Source: Hydrogenophaga pseudoflava NBRC 102511 (GTDB lineage Bacteria; Pseudomonadota; Gammaproteobacteria; Burkholderiales; Burkholderiaceae_C). From it: a stretch of 64,000 nucleotides of DNA. How positions within the stretch are numbered: the first letter of the stretch is position 1; every line of letters begins with the position of its first letter. Shown piece after piece: positions 19,314 through 28,054 of this stretch. Below the pieces are notes generated by a model. It saw nothing but the letters and a program-made list of their open reading frames with translations, did no database searches and was not told where the DNA came from. Both the position numbers and the translations under genes were made by a program. The stretch lies in assembly GCF_001592285.1 (NCBI RefSeq), contig NZ_BCWQ01000015.1, positions 62,001 through 126,000 on the forward strand, written 5' to 3'.

Positions 19314-22103
19314 TCAGTGCGCCTGGTCCCAGTTCGCCCCCACGCCCACCTCGGCCAGCAGCGGCACCTTCAGCTGCGCCACGCCCGCCATCAGGCGCGG
19401 GATCTCGGTGCGCAGCCAGTCCAGTTCGGCTTCGGGCACCTCGAACACCAGTTCGTCGTGCACCTGCATGATCATCTTCGTGCCCTTGCCCTGCTCGTCC
19501 AGCGCCTTCTGCACCGCCACCATGGCCAGCTTGATCAGGTCGGCCGCCGTGCCCTGCATGGGCGCGTTGATGGCCTGGCGCTCCAGCGCGGCCAGCTTGG
19601 CGCCCTTGGCGTTCTTGATGTCCGGCAGCACCAGCTTGCGGCCGAACACGGTCTCCACATAGCCCTGTTCCTTGGCGAGCGCGCGCGTGTCGTCCATGTA
19701 CTGCTTGACGCCGGCAAAGCGCGCGAAGTAGCGGTCGATGTAGGTCTTGGCGGCCGCGTTCTCGATACCCAGCGACTTGGCCAGGCCGAAGGTGCCCATG
19801 CCGTAGATCAGGCCGAAGTTGATGGTCTTGGCGTAGCGGCGCTGCTCGCTGCTGACCTCCTCGGGCTTGATGCCGAACACCTCGGCCGCGGTGGCGCGGT
19901 GCACGTCGTGCCCCTCGTGGAAGGCGCGCAGCAGGGCCGCATCGTCGCTCAGGTGGGCCATGATGCGCAGCTCGATCTGCGAGTAGTCGGCGCTGGCGAT
20001 CACATGGCCCGGCGCGGCCACGAAGGCCTCGCGCACCTTGCGGCCTTCGGCGGTGCGGATGGGGATGTTCTGCAGGTTGGGGTCGTTGCTGGACAGGCGC
20101 CCGGTCACCGCCACGGCCTGCGCGTAGTGGGTGTGCACGCGGCCGGTGCGCGGCAGCGCCAGCTGGGCCAGCTTGTCGGTGTAGGTGCCCTTGAGCTTGA
20201 TGAGGCTGCGGTGTTCCAGGATCTTGGCCGGCAGCGGGTAGTCCTCGGCCAGCTTCTCCAGCACCTCCTCGTCGGTGCTGCGCGCGCCGGTGGCGGTCTT
20301 CTTGATGACCGGCAGGCCCAGCTTGTCGAAGAAGATCTCGCCCAGCTGCTTGGGGCTGCTGAGGTTGAAGGGCTGGCCCGCGATTTCATACGCCTCCTGC
20401 TCCAGCGCGAAGATGCGCTGGCCCAGCTCATGGCTCTGTTTGGCCAGCGTGGGCGCGTCGATCAGCACGCCGTTGCGTTCGATGCGGTAGAGCGTTTCGC
20501 TGCTGGCGATCTCCAGCTCGTAGATGAACTTCAGCTTCGCGTCGGCTTCGATCTGCGGCCACAGCACTCGGTGCACGTCCAGGGTCTGGTCGCTGTCCTC
20601 GCACGAGTATTCGGCGGCTTTCGCCACGTCCACCCGGGCAAACGGGATCTGGTGCGCGCCTTTGCCACACAGGTCTTCGTAGCTGATGCCGCCGCGGCCC
20701 AGGTGGCGCTCGGCCAAGCTCGACAGACCGTGCGGCTTGTGCACTTCGAGCACGTAGCTCTGCAGCATGGTGTCGTGCGCGTAGCCCTGCACCTCGATGC
20801 CGTGGTTGGCGAAGACGTGGCGGTCGTACTTGATGTGCTGGCCGAGCTTTTGCCTGGCCGGGTTTTCCAGCCAGGGCTTGAGCCGGGCCAGCACCTCGTC
20901 CAGTGGCAGCTGCTCGGGCGCGTCCGGGCCTTCGTGCCTGAGCGGGATGTAGGCGGCTTCGCCCGGCCTCACGCTGAAGCTGATGCCCACGATCTGCGCG
21001 ACCATTTCATCCAGCGAGGTGGTTTCGGAGTCGATGGCGGTCAGCTCGGCGGCCTCCAGCTTGTTCAGCCAGGCGTCGAAGGCCTCCCAGGTGAGGATGG
21101 TGTCGTAGGCGAGGTTCGACGCCCTCGGAATGTCGGACGCCGGATCGCTGAACAGGTCGTTGGTGGAGCCGGGCACAGGGGCGGACGCAGCCGCGGGCAC
21201 AGCCGCCTCGCCGCCCCCCAGCGCCTTGGCCAGGCCCTTGAAGCCATAGGTCTCGTAGAACGCGCGCAGCGGCTCCTTCTGCGGTTCGCCCATGCGCACC
21301 GCATCCAGCGCCGGCAGGCCGGGCACCCAGCCGTTGAGGTCGCAGTCGGTTTTGATAGTCAGCAGCTGGCGGCCGGTGGGCAGCCAGTCCAGCGCCTGGC
21401 GGAGGTTCTCGCCCACGGCGCCTTTCACTTGGTCCGCCTGCGCGATCAGGTTGTCGATGGAGCCGTACTCCTGCAGCAGCTTCACGGCCGTCTTGGGGCC
21501 GACCTTGTTCACCCCGGGCACGTTGTCGATGGAGTCGCCCACCAGCATCTGGTAGTCCAGCATCAGGCGCGCGGGCACTCCAAACTCCGCCTCCACCCCG
21601 GCCAGGTCGCGCACCTTGCCGCTCATGGTGTCGATGATGGTGATGTGCTCGTTCACCAGCTGCGCCAGGTCCTTGTCGCCGCTGCTGATCAGCACCTCGA
21701 TGCCCTGACTGGCCGCCGCGACCGCCAGGGTGCCGATCACGTCGTCGGCCTCGACACCCGGCACGTCCAGCACCGGCCAACCCGAGAGGCGCACCACCTC
21801 GTGGATCGGTGCGATCTGGCTGCGCAGGTCGTCGGGCATGGGGCTGCGGTGCTGCTTGTACTCGGGGTAGAGCGCGTCGCGGAAGGTCGGGCCCGAGGCG
21901 TCGAACACGCAGGCGGCCCAGGTGGACGGGTGGTCCTTGAGCAGCTTCTGCATCATGTTGATCATGATGCGGATGGCGCCGGTCTTCTGCACTGTGCCGT
22001 CGGGCAGGGTGGTGCTCATGGCGTCGCCGCCAGCGAAGAAGGCGCGGTAGAGGTAGCTGGAGCCGTCGACCAGCAGCAGGCGCGGGGTGGATTGTTCGGA
22101 CAT
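19314..22103 (-). CDS. polA: DNA polymerase I
   Basis: Repair and Okazaki-fragment polymerase, 929 residues from the ATG at 22103 (a longer frame begins at 22235 with unconserved sequence). Domains in order: 5'-3' exonuclease (about 1-300, with LLVDGSSYLYRAFFA and GVEADDVIGTLA), 3'-5' exonuclease (about 345-520, with IDSETTSLDEM retaining the D-x-E pair), and the A-family polymerase with motif A (DYSQIELRIMAHL), the O-helix (RRYAKTINFGLIYGMG) and motif C (QVHDELVFE). All three catalytic signatures appear intact. It is transcribed away from the DUF2782 gene. Confidence 0.98.
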   Translation of the reverse strand: MSEQSTPRLLLVDGSSYLYRAFFAGGDAMSTTLPDGTVQKTGAIRIMINMMQKLLKDHPSTWAACVFDASGPTFRDALYPEYKQHRSPMPDDLRSQIAPIHEVVRLSGWPVLDVPGVEADDVIGTLAVAAASQGIEVLISSGDKDLAQLVNEHITIIDTMSGKVRDLAGVEAEFGVPARLMLDYQMLVGDSIDNVPGVNKVGPKTAVKLLQEYGSIDNLIAQADQVKGAVGENLRQALDWLPTGRQLLTIKTDCDLNGWVPGLPALDAVRMGEPQKEPLRAFYETYGFKGLAKALGGGEAAVPAAASAPVPGSTNDLFSDPASDIPRASNLAYDTILTWEAFDAWLNKLEAAELTAIDSETTSLDEMVAQIVGISFSVRPGEAAYIPLRHEGPDAPEQLPLDEVLARLKPWLENPARQKLGQHIKYDRHVFANHGIEVQGYAHDTMLQSYVLEVHKPHGLSSLAERHLGRGGISYEDLCGKGAHQIPFARVDVAKAAEYSCEDSDQTLDVHRVLWPQIEADAKLKFIYELEIASSETLYRIERNGVLIDAPTLAKQSHELGQRIFALEQEAYEIAGQPFNLSSPKQLGEIFFDKLGLPVIKKTATGARSTDEEVLEKLAEDYPLPAKILEHRSLIKLKGTYTDKLAQLALPRTGRVHTHYAQAVAVTGRLSSNDPNLQNIPIRTAEGRKVREAFVAAPGHVIASADYSQIELRIMAHLSDDAALLRAFHEGHDVHRATAAEVFGIKPEEVSSEQRRYAKTINFGLIYGMGTFGLAKSLGIENAAAKTYIDRYFARFAGVKQYMDDTRALAKEQGYVETVFGRKLVLPDIKNAKGAKLAALERQAINAPMQGTAADLIKLAMVAVQKALDEQGKGTKMIMQVHDELVFEVPEAELDWLRTEIPRLMAGVAQLKVPLLAEVGVGANWDQAH

Positions 22104-22162
22104 GGGGGCGATTGTCGGGGATGCCAGGGTGCGGCGCAGGCGCTCCATGCCTACAATGCGGC

Positions 22163-22495
22163 ATGCGCGCCCCAACCCTGCTCCGATCCCTCCCGCTGGC
22201 CCTCGCCATTGCCGCGTCCCTGCCCGTGCTGGCACAGACCGGCACCCCGGCGCCCACCCCGGTCGAACAGCCCCGGCTGCCGGCGGGCGAGGCCAAGGTG
22301 ATCGAACGCATCACGCACGAAGACGCTGGCTCCCGCATCGACGAGGTGCGCATCGGCGGCCAGACCCGCAGCATCGACGTGCAGCCCAAGAACGGCGCCC
22401 CGGCCTATGAAATTGCCCCCCAGAGTGGCGCGGATCTGCCCACCGAAGGCCAGGGCAGCAGCGGCCGCAGCCGCTGGCGCCTTCTGAGCTTCTGA
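22163..22495 (+). CDS. DUF2782 family exported protein
   Basis: Small protein of 110 residues with an N-terminal signal peptide (hydrophobic core about residues 5-20, ending VLAQT). The mature part, with VIERITHEDAGSRIDEVRIGG and a short SRWRLLSF tail, matches DUF2782, a family of unknown function found next to polA and thrB in beta- and gammaproteobacteria. The start at 22163 fits the signal peptide; an upstream ATG at 22112 would add a Cys- and Gly-rich stretch. It probably leads a DUF2782-thrB-BPSS1780 transcript, since thrB begins 15 bases later. Confidence 0.8.
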   Translation: MRAPTLLRSLPLALAIAASLPVLAQTGTPAPTPVEQPRLPAGEAKVIERITHEDAGSRIDEVRIGGQTRSIDVQPKNGAPAYEIAPQSGADLPTEGQGSSGRSRWRLLSF

Positions 22496-22510
22496 CCCTT
22501 TCCCGTTTCC

Positions 22511-23521
22511 ATGGCCGTTTACACCGAAGTCCCGCAGGACGAAGCCGCTGCGCTGCTGCGCGAACTCCAACTGGGTGAGCTCACCGCCTTGCGCGGCATC
22601 CAGGGAGGCATTGAAAACACCAACTACTTCGCCACCACGGTGCTGGACGGCGCCGAGACCGAGCACGTGCTCACGGTGTTCGAGCGCCTGGGCTTCGAAC
22701 AGCTGCCGTACTACCTGCGCCTGATGAAGCATCTGGCCCAAAAGGGCATCCCGGTGCCCGAGCCTGCTGCCAACACCAAAGGCGAGATCCTGCACCGGCT
22801 GCAGGGCAAGCCCGCGGCCGTGGTCAACAAGCTGGCCGGGCACAGCGAACTGCGGCCCTCTGTGGTGCACTGCGAGGCCGTGGGCGCCATGCTCGCACGC
22901 ATGCACCTGGCCGGCCAGGACTTCGCCATGCAACAGCCCAACCTGCGCGGCCTGGCCTGGTGGAACGAAACCGTGCCGGTGGTGCTGCCGCACCTGAGCG
23001 ACAACCAGGCCACCCTGATCCGCAGCGAACTGGCCTACCAGAACCACGTGGCCGCGCAGTCCGCCTTCAAGGCGCTGCCCCATGGCCCGGTGCACGCCGA
23101 CCTGTTCCGCGACAACGTGATGTTCGACGGCGACCGCCTCTGCGGCTTCTTCGACTTCTACTTCGCCGGCAACGACAGCTGGCTGTTCGACCTGGCTGTC
23201 ACCCTCAACGACTGGTGCATCTTCCACGGCGACGAGGCGGCCGACGGCCTGCACGACGAGCGCCGCGCGCACGCCATGCTGGCGTCCTACCAGTCGGTGC
23301 GACCGCTGACGGCGGCCGAGCGCCAGCTGCTGCCCGCCATGCTGCGCGCCGGCGCGCTGCGCTTCTGGCTCTCGCGCCTGTGGGACTGGCACCTGCCGCG
23401 CGAGGCGGCCATGCTCAAGCCGCACGACCCGGGCCATTTCGAGCGTGTGCTGCGCGAGCGCGTGCGCCAGGCCCGCGACCTGGCGGACTCGCTGCGCGAC
23501 GCCGGCGGCGTGCCCGCCTGA
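22511..23521 (+). CDS. thrB: homoserine kinase (aminoglycoside-phosphotransferase-like type)
   Basis: Phosphorylates L-homoserine in threonine synthesis. This is the ThrB form related to choline/aminoglycoside kinases rather than the GHMP kinase of E. coli. The 336 residues include the N-terminal GIQGGIENTNYFATT, the catalytic-loop stretch HGPVHADLFRDNVMFDG (about 194-210, Asp and Asn for phosphotransfer and Mg) and FFDFYFAGND. A family enzyme is normally about 320 residues. It sits between DUF2782 and a BPSS1780-type gene, as in other Burkholderiales. Confidence 0.95.
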   Translation: MAVYTEVPQDEAAALLRELQLGELTALRGIQGGIENTNYFATTVLDGAETEHVLTVFERLGFEQLPYYLRLMKHLAQKGIPVPEPAANTKGEILHRLQGKPAAVVNKLAGHSELRPSVVHCEAVGAMLARMHLAGQDFAMQQPNLRGLAWWNETVPVVLPHLSDNQATLIRSELAYQNHVAAQSAFKALPHGPVHADLFRDNVMFDGDRLCGFFDFYFAGNDSWLFDLAVTLNDWCIFHGDEAADGLHDERRAHAMLASYQSVRPLTAAERQLLPAMLRAGALRFWLSRLWDWHLPREAAMLKPHDPGHFERVLRERVRQARDLADSLRDAGGVPA

Positions 23522-23531
23522 GGGCCGTGCC

Positions 23532-24326
23532 ATGAAGCTGCGCACCGTGCCCGCATCCACCGGCCTGCAATGGGTCCGGCTGGGCGTAAAGACCTTTCTG
23601 CGGCAACCCCTGGCCATGTCGGGCCTGTTCTTCATGTTCATGGCGGTGGTGTCGGTGCTGGCCCTGGTGCCGTTTCTTGGCACCGCCCTGGCCACCCTGC
23701 TGACCCCGGCGGTCAACCTGGGCCTGATGTCGGCCTCGCGCGAGGCCGAGGCCGGGCGGTTCCCGATGCCCAAGCAGCTGGTCACCGCCTTCCGTGGCGG
23801 CCCCGCCAAAACCCGGGGCATGCTCACCCTGGGCGGTCTGTATGGCCTGGGGCTGCTGGTGATCCTGCTGCTGGTGGGCCTGCTGGAAGGCAACCCCGAG
23901 GGCGCCGCCACCATGACCGCCGAAGAGGCCATGCGCAGCATGGTCACCAGCCCTGCCCTCTGGTTCGGGCTGGTTGCCATGATGCCGCTGCAGATGCTGT
24001 TCTGGCACGCGCCCGCCCTGCTCTTCTGGCACGGCGTGCCGCCGGTCAAGAGCCTGTTCTTCAGCCTGATGGCCTGCTGGGCCAACAAGGGCGCGCTGCT
24101 GGTGTTTCTGCTGGGCTGGACCGGGCTGTTCGTGGCCTTCAGCGTGTCCCTCAGCCTGCTCAGCGCCCTGCTCGGTGGCGCGCAGGCCGCGGGCCTGATC
24201 GTCTACCCGGCGGTGCTCTTCATGGCCTCGATGTTCTTCACATCGATCTGGTTCACGTTCCGCGACAGCTTCGACGACAGCGAGCCCGCAGGGGTGGTGG
24301 CGACGGACGACTTCGCGCCCCACTGA
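23532..24326 (+). CDS. BPSS1780 family membrane protein
   Basis: Integral membrane protein of 264 residues with about six hydrophobic segments, starting at the ATG at 23532, ten bases after thrB. The N-terminal stretch (LQWVRLGVKTFLRQPLAMSG) and the following LTPAVNLGLMSASREAEAG resemble the family named after Burkholderia pseudomallei BPSS1780, of unknown function. Its last 124 bases overlap, in the opposite direction, the 3' end of the glycosyltransferase gene that follows. Confidence 0.8.
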   Translation: MKLRTVPASTGLQWVRLGVKTFLRQPLAMSGLFFMFMAVVSVLALVPFLGTALATLLTPAVNLGLMSASREAEAGRFPMPKQLVTAFRGGPAKTRGMLTLGGLYGLGLLVILLLVGLLEGNPEGAATMTAEEAMRSMVTSPALWFGLVAMMPLQMLFWHAPALLFWHGVPPVKSLFFSLMACWANKGALLVFLLGWTGLFVAFSVSLSLLSALLGGAQAAGLIVYPAVLFMASMFFTSIWFTFRDSFDDSEPAGVVATDDFAPH

Positions 24327-25546
24327 GCGGCCTCCAGGCCCCGGCGGCCGTTGCGGTGCAACTCCATCGCCCGCAGGAACAGCGCTTCCACCTGCAAGGT
24401 GATCTGCGGCCAGTCCAGCGGCTCCACCGAGGCGCGGGCCTGCCCGGCGGCCCGAGCCACCCGTCCCGGCTCCCGCGCCAGCGCCACCGCCGCCTGCACA
24501 AAGGCCCGCTCATCACCGGCCGGCACTGTCCAGCCGTTGTGGTCGGACTGCACCCACTCGGCTGCTGCGGCGCAAGCGTAGGCCAGCACCGGCAGCCCGC
24601 TGGCCAGTGCCTCCAGGGTCACGTTGCCAAAAGTCTCGGAGAGGCTGGGAAACAGCAGCAGGTCGGCCGAGGCGTAGCTGCGCGCCAGCTCGGCCTGGGT
24701 CTGCGAACCCATGAACCGCGCCTGCGGGCAGCGCCGCTCCAGCGCATCGCGCATCGGCCCGTCGCCCACGAACACCAGGCGCACGCCCTCGTGGACCGCC
24801 TGCATGGCTTCGAAAGTCTCCAGCACCAGGTCGAGGTTCTTCTCGGGCGCCAGGCGCCCGACCACCAGCAGCACCAGGTCGCCGGGGCCAGCGCCCCAGT
24901 GCGCCCGCAGCGTGTTGTCGTGAAGGCCGGGGTCGAACAGCCGGGTGTCGACGCCGCGCGCCACCACCTGCAAGCGCTCGAAGCCCTGTGACAGCAGCTC
25001 GGCGCACAGGGCGCGGGTGGGCACCATGGTGCACAGGGTCTGGTTGTGGAACTTGCGCAGGTAGGCCGCAATTGGCCGCCGCAGCCAGCCCAGGCCGTAG
25101 TGCTGGCTGTAGCTGTGGAAATTGGTGCGGAAGTCGGACGTGACCGGGATGCGCAGCTGCCGCGCCGCCTTCAGCGCCGACCAGCCCAGCGGCCCTTCGG
25201 TGGCGATGTGGACCAGGTCGGGGCGCTGCAGCGACCACGAGGCCATCAGCGCCTTGCGGCCCGGCAGCCCGAGCTTGAGCTGGGGATAGCGCGGGATCGG
25301 CATGCCGCGCATCAGCTTTTCTTCGAACCCGATGTCCCGCGCGCCGCGATCGCCCGTGGTCTGCCGGGGCCGCACCAGCTGCACCTGGTGGTTGCGCTCG
25401 CACAGGCCCTGCACCAACCGGGACAGCGTCAGCGCCACACCATTGACCTCGGGTGGCCAGGTTTCCGTGACCACCGCCAGACGCAGCGAGGGGCGCGCGG
25501 CAGGAAAGTCCTGCAGCACGATGTCTTGGGAGTCGGGTGTCGTCAT
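24203..25546 (-). CDS. GT4 family glycosyltransferase
   Basis: 447-residue GT-B fold enzyme. The N-terminal part begins LAVVTETWPPEVNGVALTL (about residues 21-39), the acceptor-side signature of GT4 enzymes that glycosylate diacylglycerol or phosphatidylinositol. The C-terminal half shows the nucleotide-sugar motif SLSETFGNVTLEALASGLP. I start at the ATG at 25546; an upstream start at 25675 would pass through the promoter. The last 41 codons overlap the BPSS1780 gene antiparallel. A Pho-box-like site sits 23-40 bases upstream. A role in making a glycolipid that replaces phospholipid under phosphate shortage is possible by analogy with Agt enzymes, but is inference. Confidence 0.85.
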   Translation of the reverse strand: MTTPDSQDIVLQDFPAARPSLRLAVVTETWPPEVNGVALTLSRLVQGLCERNHQVQLVRPRQTTGDRGARDIGFEEKLMRGMPIPRYPQLKLGLPGRKALMASWSLQRPDLVHIATEGPLGWSALKAARQLRIPVTSDFRTNFHSYSQHYGLGWLRRPIAAYLRKFHNQTLCTMVPTRALCAELLSQGFERLQVVARGVDTRLFDPGLHDNTLRAHWGAGPGDLVLLVVGRLAPEKNLDLVLETFEAMQAVHEGVRLVFVGDGPMRDALERRCPQARFMGSQTQAELARSYASADLLLFPSLSETFGNVTLEALASGLPVLAYACAAAAEWVQSDHNGWTVPAGDERAFVQAAVALAREPGRVARAAGQARASVEPLDWPQITLQVEALFLRAMELHRNGRRGLEAAQWGAKSSVATTPAGSLSSKLSRNVNQIDVKNIEAMKSTAG

Positions 25547-25552
25547 GCCCCG

Positions 25553-25586
25553 ATGGTCCGCCCGGGGCGCAACAGATTTGTGACAG
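25553..25586 (-). promoter_or_regulatory. Pho-box-like site for the GT4 gene
   Basis: On the minus strand CTGTCAC (25586-25580), AAAT, CTGTTGC (25575-25569): two 7-nt units 11 bp apart with an A-rich spacer, close to the PhoB consensus CTGTCAT-AAAN-CTGTCAT. GACCAT, a weak -10 match, follows after 10 nt at 25558-25553, which would put transcription start close to the ATG. Not tested by a matrix scan. Confidence 0.5.
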
Positions 25587-25635
25587 CGCACCCGCCGATG
25601 TGACCGCCTGAAGACCGAACCGTGAAGCCCCGGTG

Positions 25636-25669
25636 TTGTCACCGCGATTTCACGCAATCGCGACACGAT
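25636..25669 (+). promoter_or_regulatory. Pho-box-like site for the Mpo1-like gene
   Basis: TTGTCAC (25636-25642), CGCG, ATTTCAC (25647-25653): two half sites 11 bp apart, 6/7 and about 5/7 to CTGTCAC, then 10 nt, then CACGAT (25664-25669) as a weak -10. Transcription would start near 25676, 26 bases ahead of the ATG. The geometry matches the divergent site on the other strand 50 bases away. Confidence 0.4.
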
Positions 25670-25701
25670 GCGCACACCCCCAACCCCTTGCAGGAGCCCG
25701 C

Positions 25702-26304
25702 ATGACCGCGTTTTTCGACGCCCTGAAGACCCAGCGCTGGGACGACCACCGCTACTACCACCACAACCGCATCAACCAGACGCTGCACTTCATCAGCGCG
25801 GTCAGTTTCGTGGTGGCCTACGGGTGGCTGGTCATCGACCCGGTGGTCTCGGCGCTGATCGGCTGGCTGGTGTCGATGACGACGCGACAGTCCGGCCACT
25901 TCTTCTTCGAACCCCTGGGCTACGACCATGTGAACCAGGTCACCAACGAATACAAGGAGGAGATCAAGGTGGGCTACAACCTGCGCCGCAAGGTGGTGCT
26001 GATCGCCATCTGGGCCGCGGTGCCGCTGGCGCTGCTGGCCAGCCCCGACCTGATGGGCCTGATCGAGCCGCACACCGACTGGACGGGCTACGTGCGCGAC
26101 GTCGGTGCCGCCTGGCTGGCGCTCGGCGTGGCCGGGCTGCTGTTCCGCACCGTGCACCTGTTCTTCCTCCGCGACGTGCAGACCGGCCTGGTGTGGATGA
26201 CCAAGATCCTCACCGACCCGTTCCACGACATCAAGCTCTACCACCGGGCCCCGCTGCAGCTGCTGCGCGGCGAGCTGTACGACCCCGCGCACGGCCGCGC
26301 CTGA
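25702..26304 (+). CDS. Mpo1/DUF962-like membrane protein
   Basis: 200-residue membrane protein from the ATG at 25702 (CAGGAG upstream). The N-terminal half has YYHHNRINQTLHFIS (His20, His21, His29) and GHFFFEP (His66), resembling the H..N...H and GHxxFE pattern of the Mpo1/DUF962 family. In yeast Mpo1 is an Fe(II)-dependent dioxygenase that shortens 2-hydroxy fatty acids. Hydrophobic segments lie near residues 28-60, 98-115 and 135-155, and the protein is longer at the C-terminus than typical family members. Assignment rests on these motifs only. It is divergent from the GT4 gene, and both have Pho-box-like sites. Confidence 0.6.
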   Translation: MTAFFDALKTQRWDDHRYYHHNRINQTLHFISAVSFVVAYGWLVIDPVVSALIGWLVSMTTRQSGHFFFEPLGYDHVNQVTNEYKEEIKVGYNLRRKVVLIAIWAAVPLALLASPDLMGLIEPHTDWTGYVRDVGAAWLALGVAGLLFRTVHLFFLRDVQTGLVWMTKILTDPFHDIKLYHRAPLQLLRGELYDPAHGRA

Positions 26305-26333
26305 CGCCGTTCAAGGGCGTGCGGTCCTCCTCG

Positions 26334-27995
26334 TCATGCGCCCGGTCGGCGCCCCAGGGCGGTGGCGATCACCTCGCGCAGGATGCCGCGGCGGATGCCC
26401 CGGTTGCTCTGCCCCGCCACCGGTGCCCACCAGCCCTGCTCGCGCATGTCGCGCCCGGCGCGCACGAACTTTTCCAGCACGGCGTCGAAGTCGGCGTCGC
26501 TGACGTTCAGGCTGAAGATCAGCCGGCCCGTGCCCACCCAGCTCAGCGCCACACCGTGCCAGCGCAGCAGGTACTGCAGCATCCAGTTGTAGCGCGAGGG
26601 CTCGGTGTAGTTGATGGTCCAGATGCTGTGCAGGTTGGTCGCGCGCATGGGCAGGCCCTCGCGTTCCATGGTCTCGTTGAAGCGCCGGGCCCGTGCGTTC
26701 CAGCGCTCGTCCTGCCCTTCGTACACCGCCTGCACCTCGGGCGTCTGCAGGCGCTCCAGGAACACCGACATGCCGCCCATCACCTGCGGGTGCGCGTTGA
26801 AGGTGCCGCGCGCCAGGCAGAGGTCGGCCGGCCGGTCGGCGCGGAAGCGCTGCATCAGCGCGTGGCGGCCGCAGACCACGCCCACCGGGTAGCCTCCGGC
26901 CAGCGTCTTGCCGTAGGTGACCATGTCGGCCTTAACGCCGAAGTACTCCTGCGCGCCGCCCGGCGCGAGCCGGAAGCCGAGGAACACCTCGTCGAAGATC
27001 AGCACGATGCCGCGCTCGGTGCAGACCTCGCGCAGGCGCTGCAGCCAGGCGGTGTAGGCGGCGCGGTCGAAGTGGGCCTGCCGGCCACTGTCGACCAGGG
27101 CGGAGTCGGCGGGCGGCACGCGGTTGGTGTGCAGCGCCTGCAGCGGGTTGACCAGCACGCAGGCGATGTCGCGGCGCGTGCGCAGCACCCGCAGGCTGCG
27201 TTCGCTCATGTCGGCCAGGGTGTAGGTCTCGCGCGGTGGCAGCGGGTTGCCGGGGCCGGGCTGCACGTCCTCCCACCAACCGTGATAGGCGCCGGGGAAG
27301 CGCACCAGGTGGCGCTTGCGGGTGTGGAAGCGCGCCAGCCGAACCGCCTGCATCACGGCCTCGGTGCCGGACATGTGGAACGAGACCTCGTCCATGCCCG
27401 AGATCTCGCGCAGGCGCTGGACGTTGCCCGCCACGCAGGGGTGGTAGGCGCCGAGCACCAGCCCGAGGTCCTGCACGCGGGCCGCACCTTCGGCCATGCA
27501 GGCCTTGTAGAAGTCCACGCCGAACACGTTGACGCCGTAGGAGCCGGTGAGGTCGTGAAAGCGGTAGCCGTCCAGGTCGGTCAGCGTCACGCCGTCGGCC
27601 GACTGCACGAAGGCGCCGACCTTGAGCCGCTCGCTCACGATGGGGCTGAACTGGAAGGGCACGCGGTAGCGGCCGGTGAACTGCAGATCGGCCAGGCCTT
27701 CGCGGGCCTGCGCCGTCATCGCCAGCGTCTTCGGATGGCGGCTGGCGAGGCCGGCGGCGAGCGCCTCGAAGGCCGCGCGGCGCCGGGCCACCACCTCCGG
27801 CGCTGCACCGTCGCAGGCGAAGAACTCGGTCTCGTCGTAGGCGTAGCCCGGCAGCCAGCGCGCCAGCCGCTTGGCCATGCGCGAGTGCCCGGCCAGGGAA
27901 CGGTGCTTGGCGCGCGAGAGGTCGATCCGGCGTTTGATCATCGGCGCTGCGAGGGCGAGCGCGCCCGCCGGCAGGGCAATTTCCAACAAGGACAT
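26334..27995 (-). CDS. class III aminotransferase with N-terminal membrane anchor
   Basis: 553-residue PLP enzyme related to glutamate-1-semialdehyde aminomutase and other class III aminotransferases. The PLP-binding Lys is in VTYGKTLAGGYPVG (Lys363); other signatures are SGTEAVMQAVRLAR (209-222) and FDEVFLGFR (Asp335). It is about 120 residues longer than HemL at the N-terminus: a hydrophobic segment (residues 3-20) followed by KRRIDLSRAKHR suggests a membrane anchor. It cannot simply be called HemL, since the extension and context differ. It is divergent from a phosphatidylserine decarboxylase gene with 59 bases between the starts, hinting at a lipid-linked amine substrate; that is inference. 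Confidence 0.82.
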   Translation of the reverse strand: MSLLEIALPAGALALAAPMIKRRIDLSRAKHRSLAGHSRMAKRLARWLPGYAYDETEFFACDGAAPEVVARRRAAFEALAAGLASRHPKTLAMTAQAREGLADLQFTGRYRVPFQFSPIVSERLKVGAFVQSADGVTLTDLDGYRFHDLTGSYGVNVFGVDFYKACMAEGAARVQDLGLVLGAYHPCVAGNVQRLREISGMDEVSFHMSGTEAVMQAVRLARFHTRKRHLVRFPGAYHGWWEDVQPGPGNPLPPRETYTLADMSERSLRVLRTRRDIACVLVNPLQALHTNRVPPADSALVDSGRQAHFDRAAYTAWLQRLREVCTERGIVLIFDEVFLGFRLAPGGAQEYFGVKADMVTYGKTLAGGYPVGVVCGRHALMQRFRADRPADLCLARGTFNAHPQVMGGMSVFLERLQTPEVQAVYEGQDERWNARARRFNETMEREGLPMRATNLHSIWTINYTEPSRYNWMLQYLLRWHGVALSWVGTGRLIFSLNVSDADFDAVLEKFVRAGRDMREQGWWAPVAGQSNRGIRRGILREVIATALGRRPGA

Positions 27996-28054
27996 GGGTT
28001 CGGGCTCCAGAGGGGATGTCGGCCCTGTTTCTATTTCAAGCGCGTGTCATCTCC

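Noticed and set aside
19317..22301. Plus-strand open frame of 994 codons
   Set aside because: Antisense to polA, whose catalytic motifs are intact.
28033..28050. ATTTCAA-GCGC-GTGTCAT as a further Pho box ahead of psd
   Set aside because: Halves match only 4/7 and 6/7 and the site ends 4 bases before the ATG, so it cannot work as a forward activator site.
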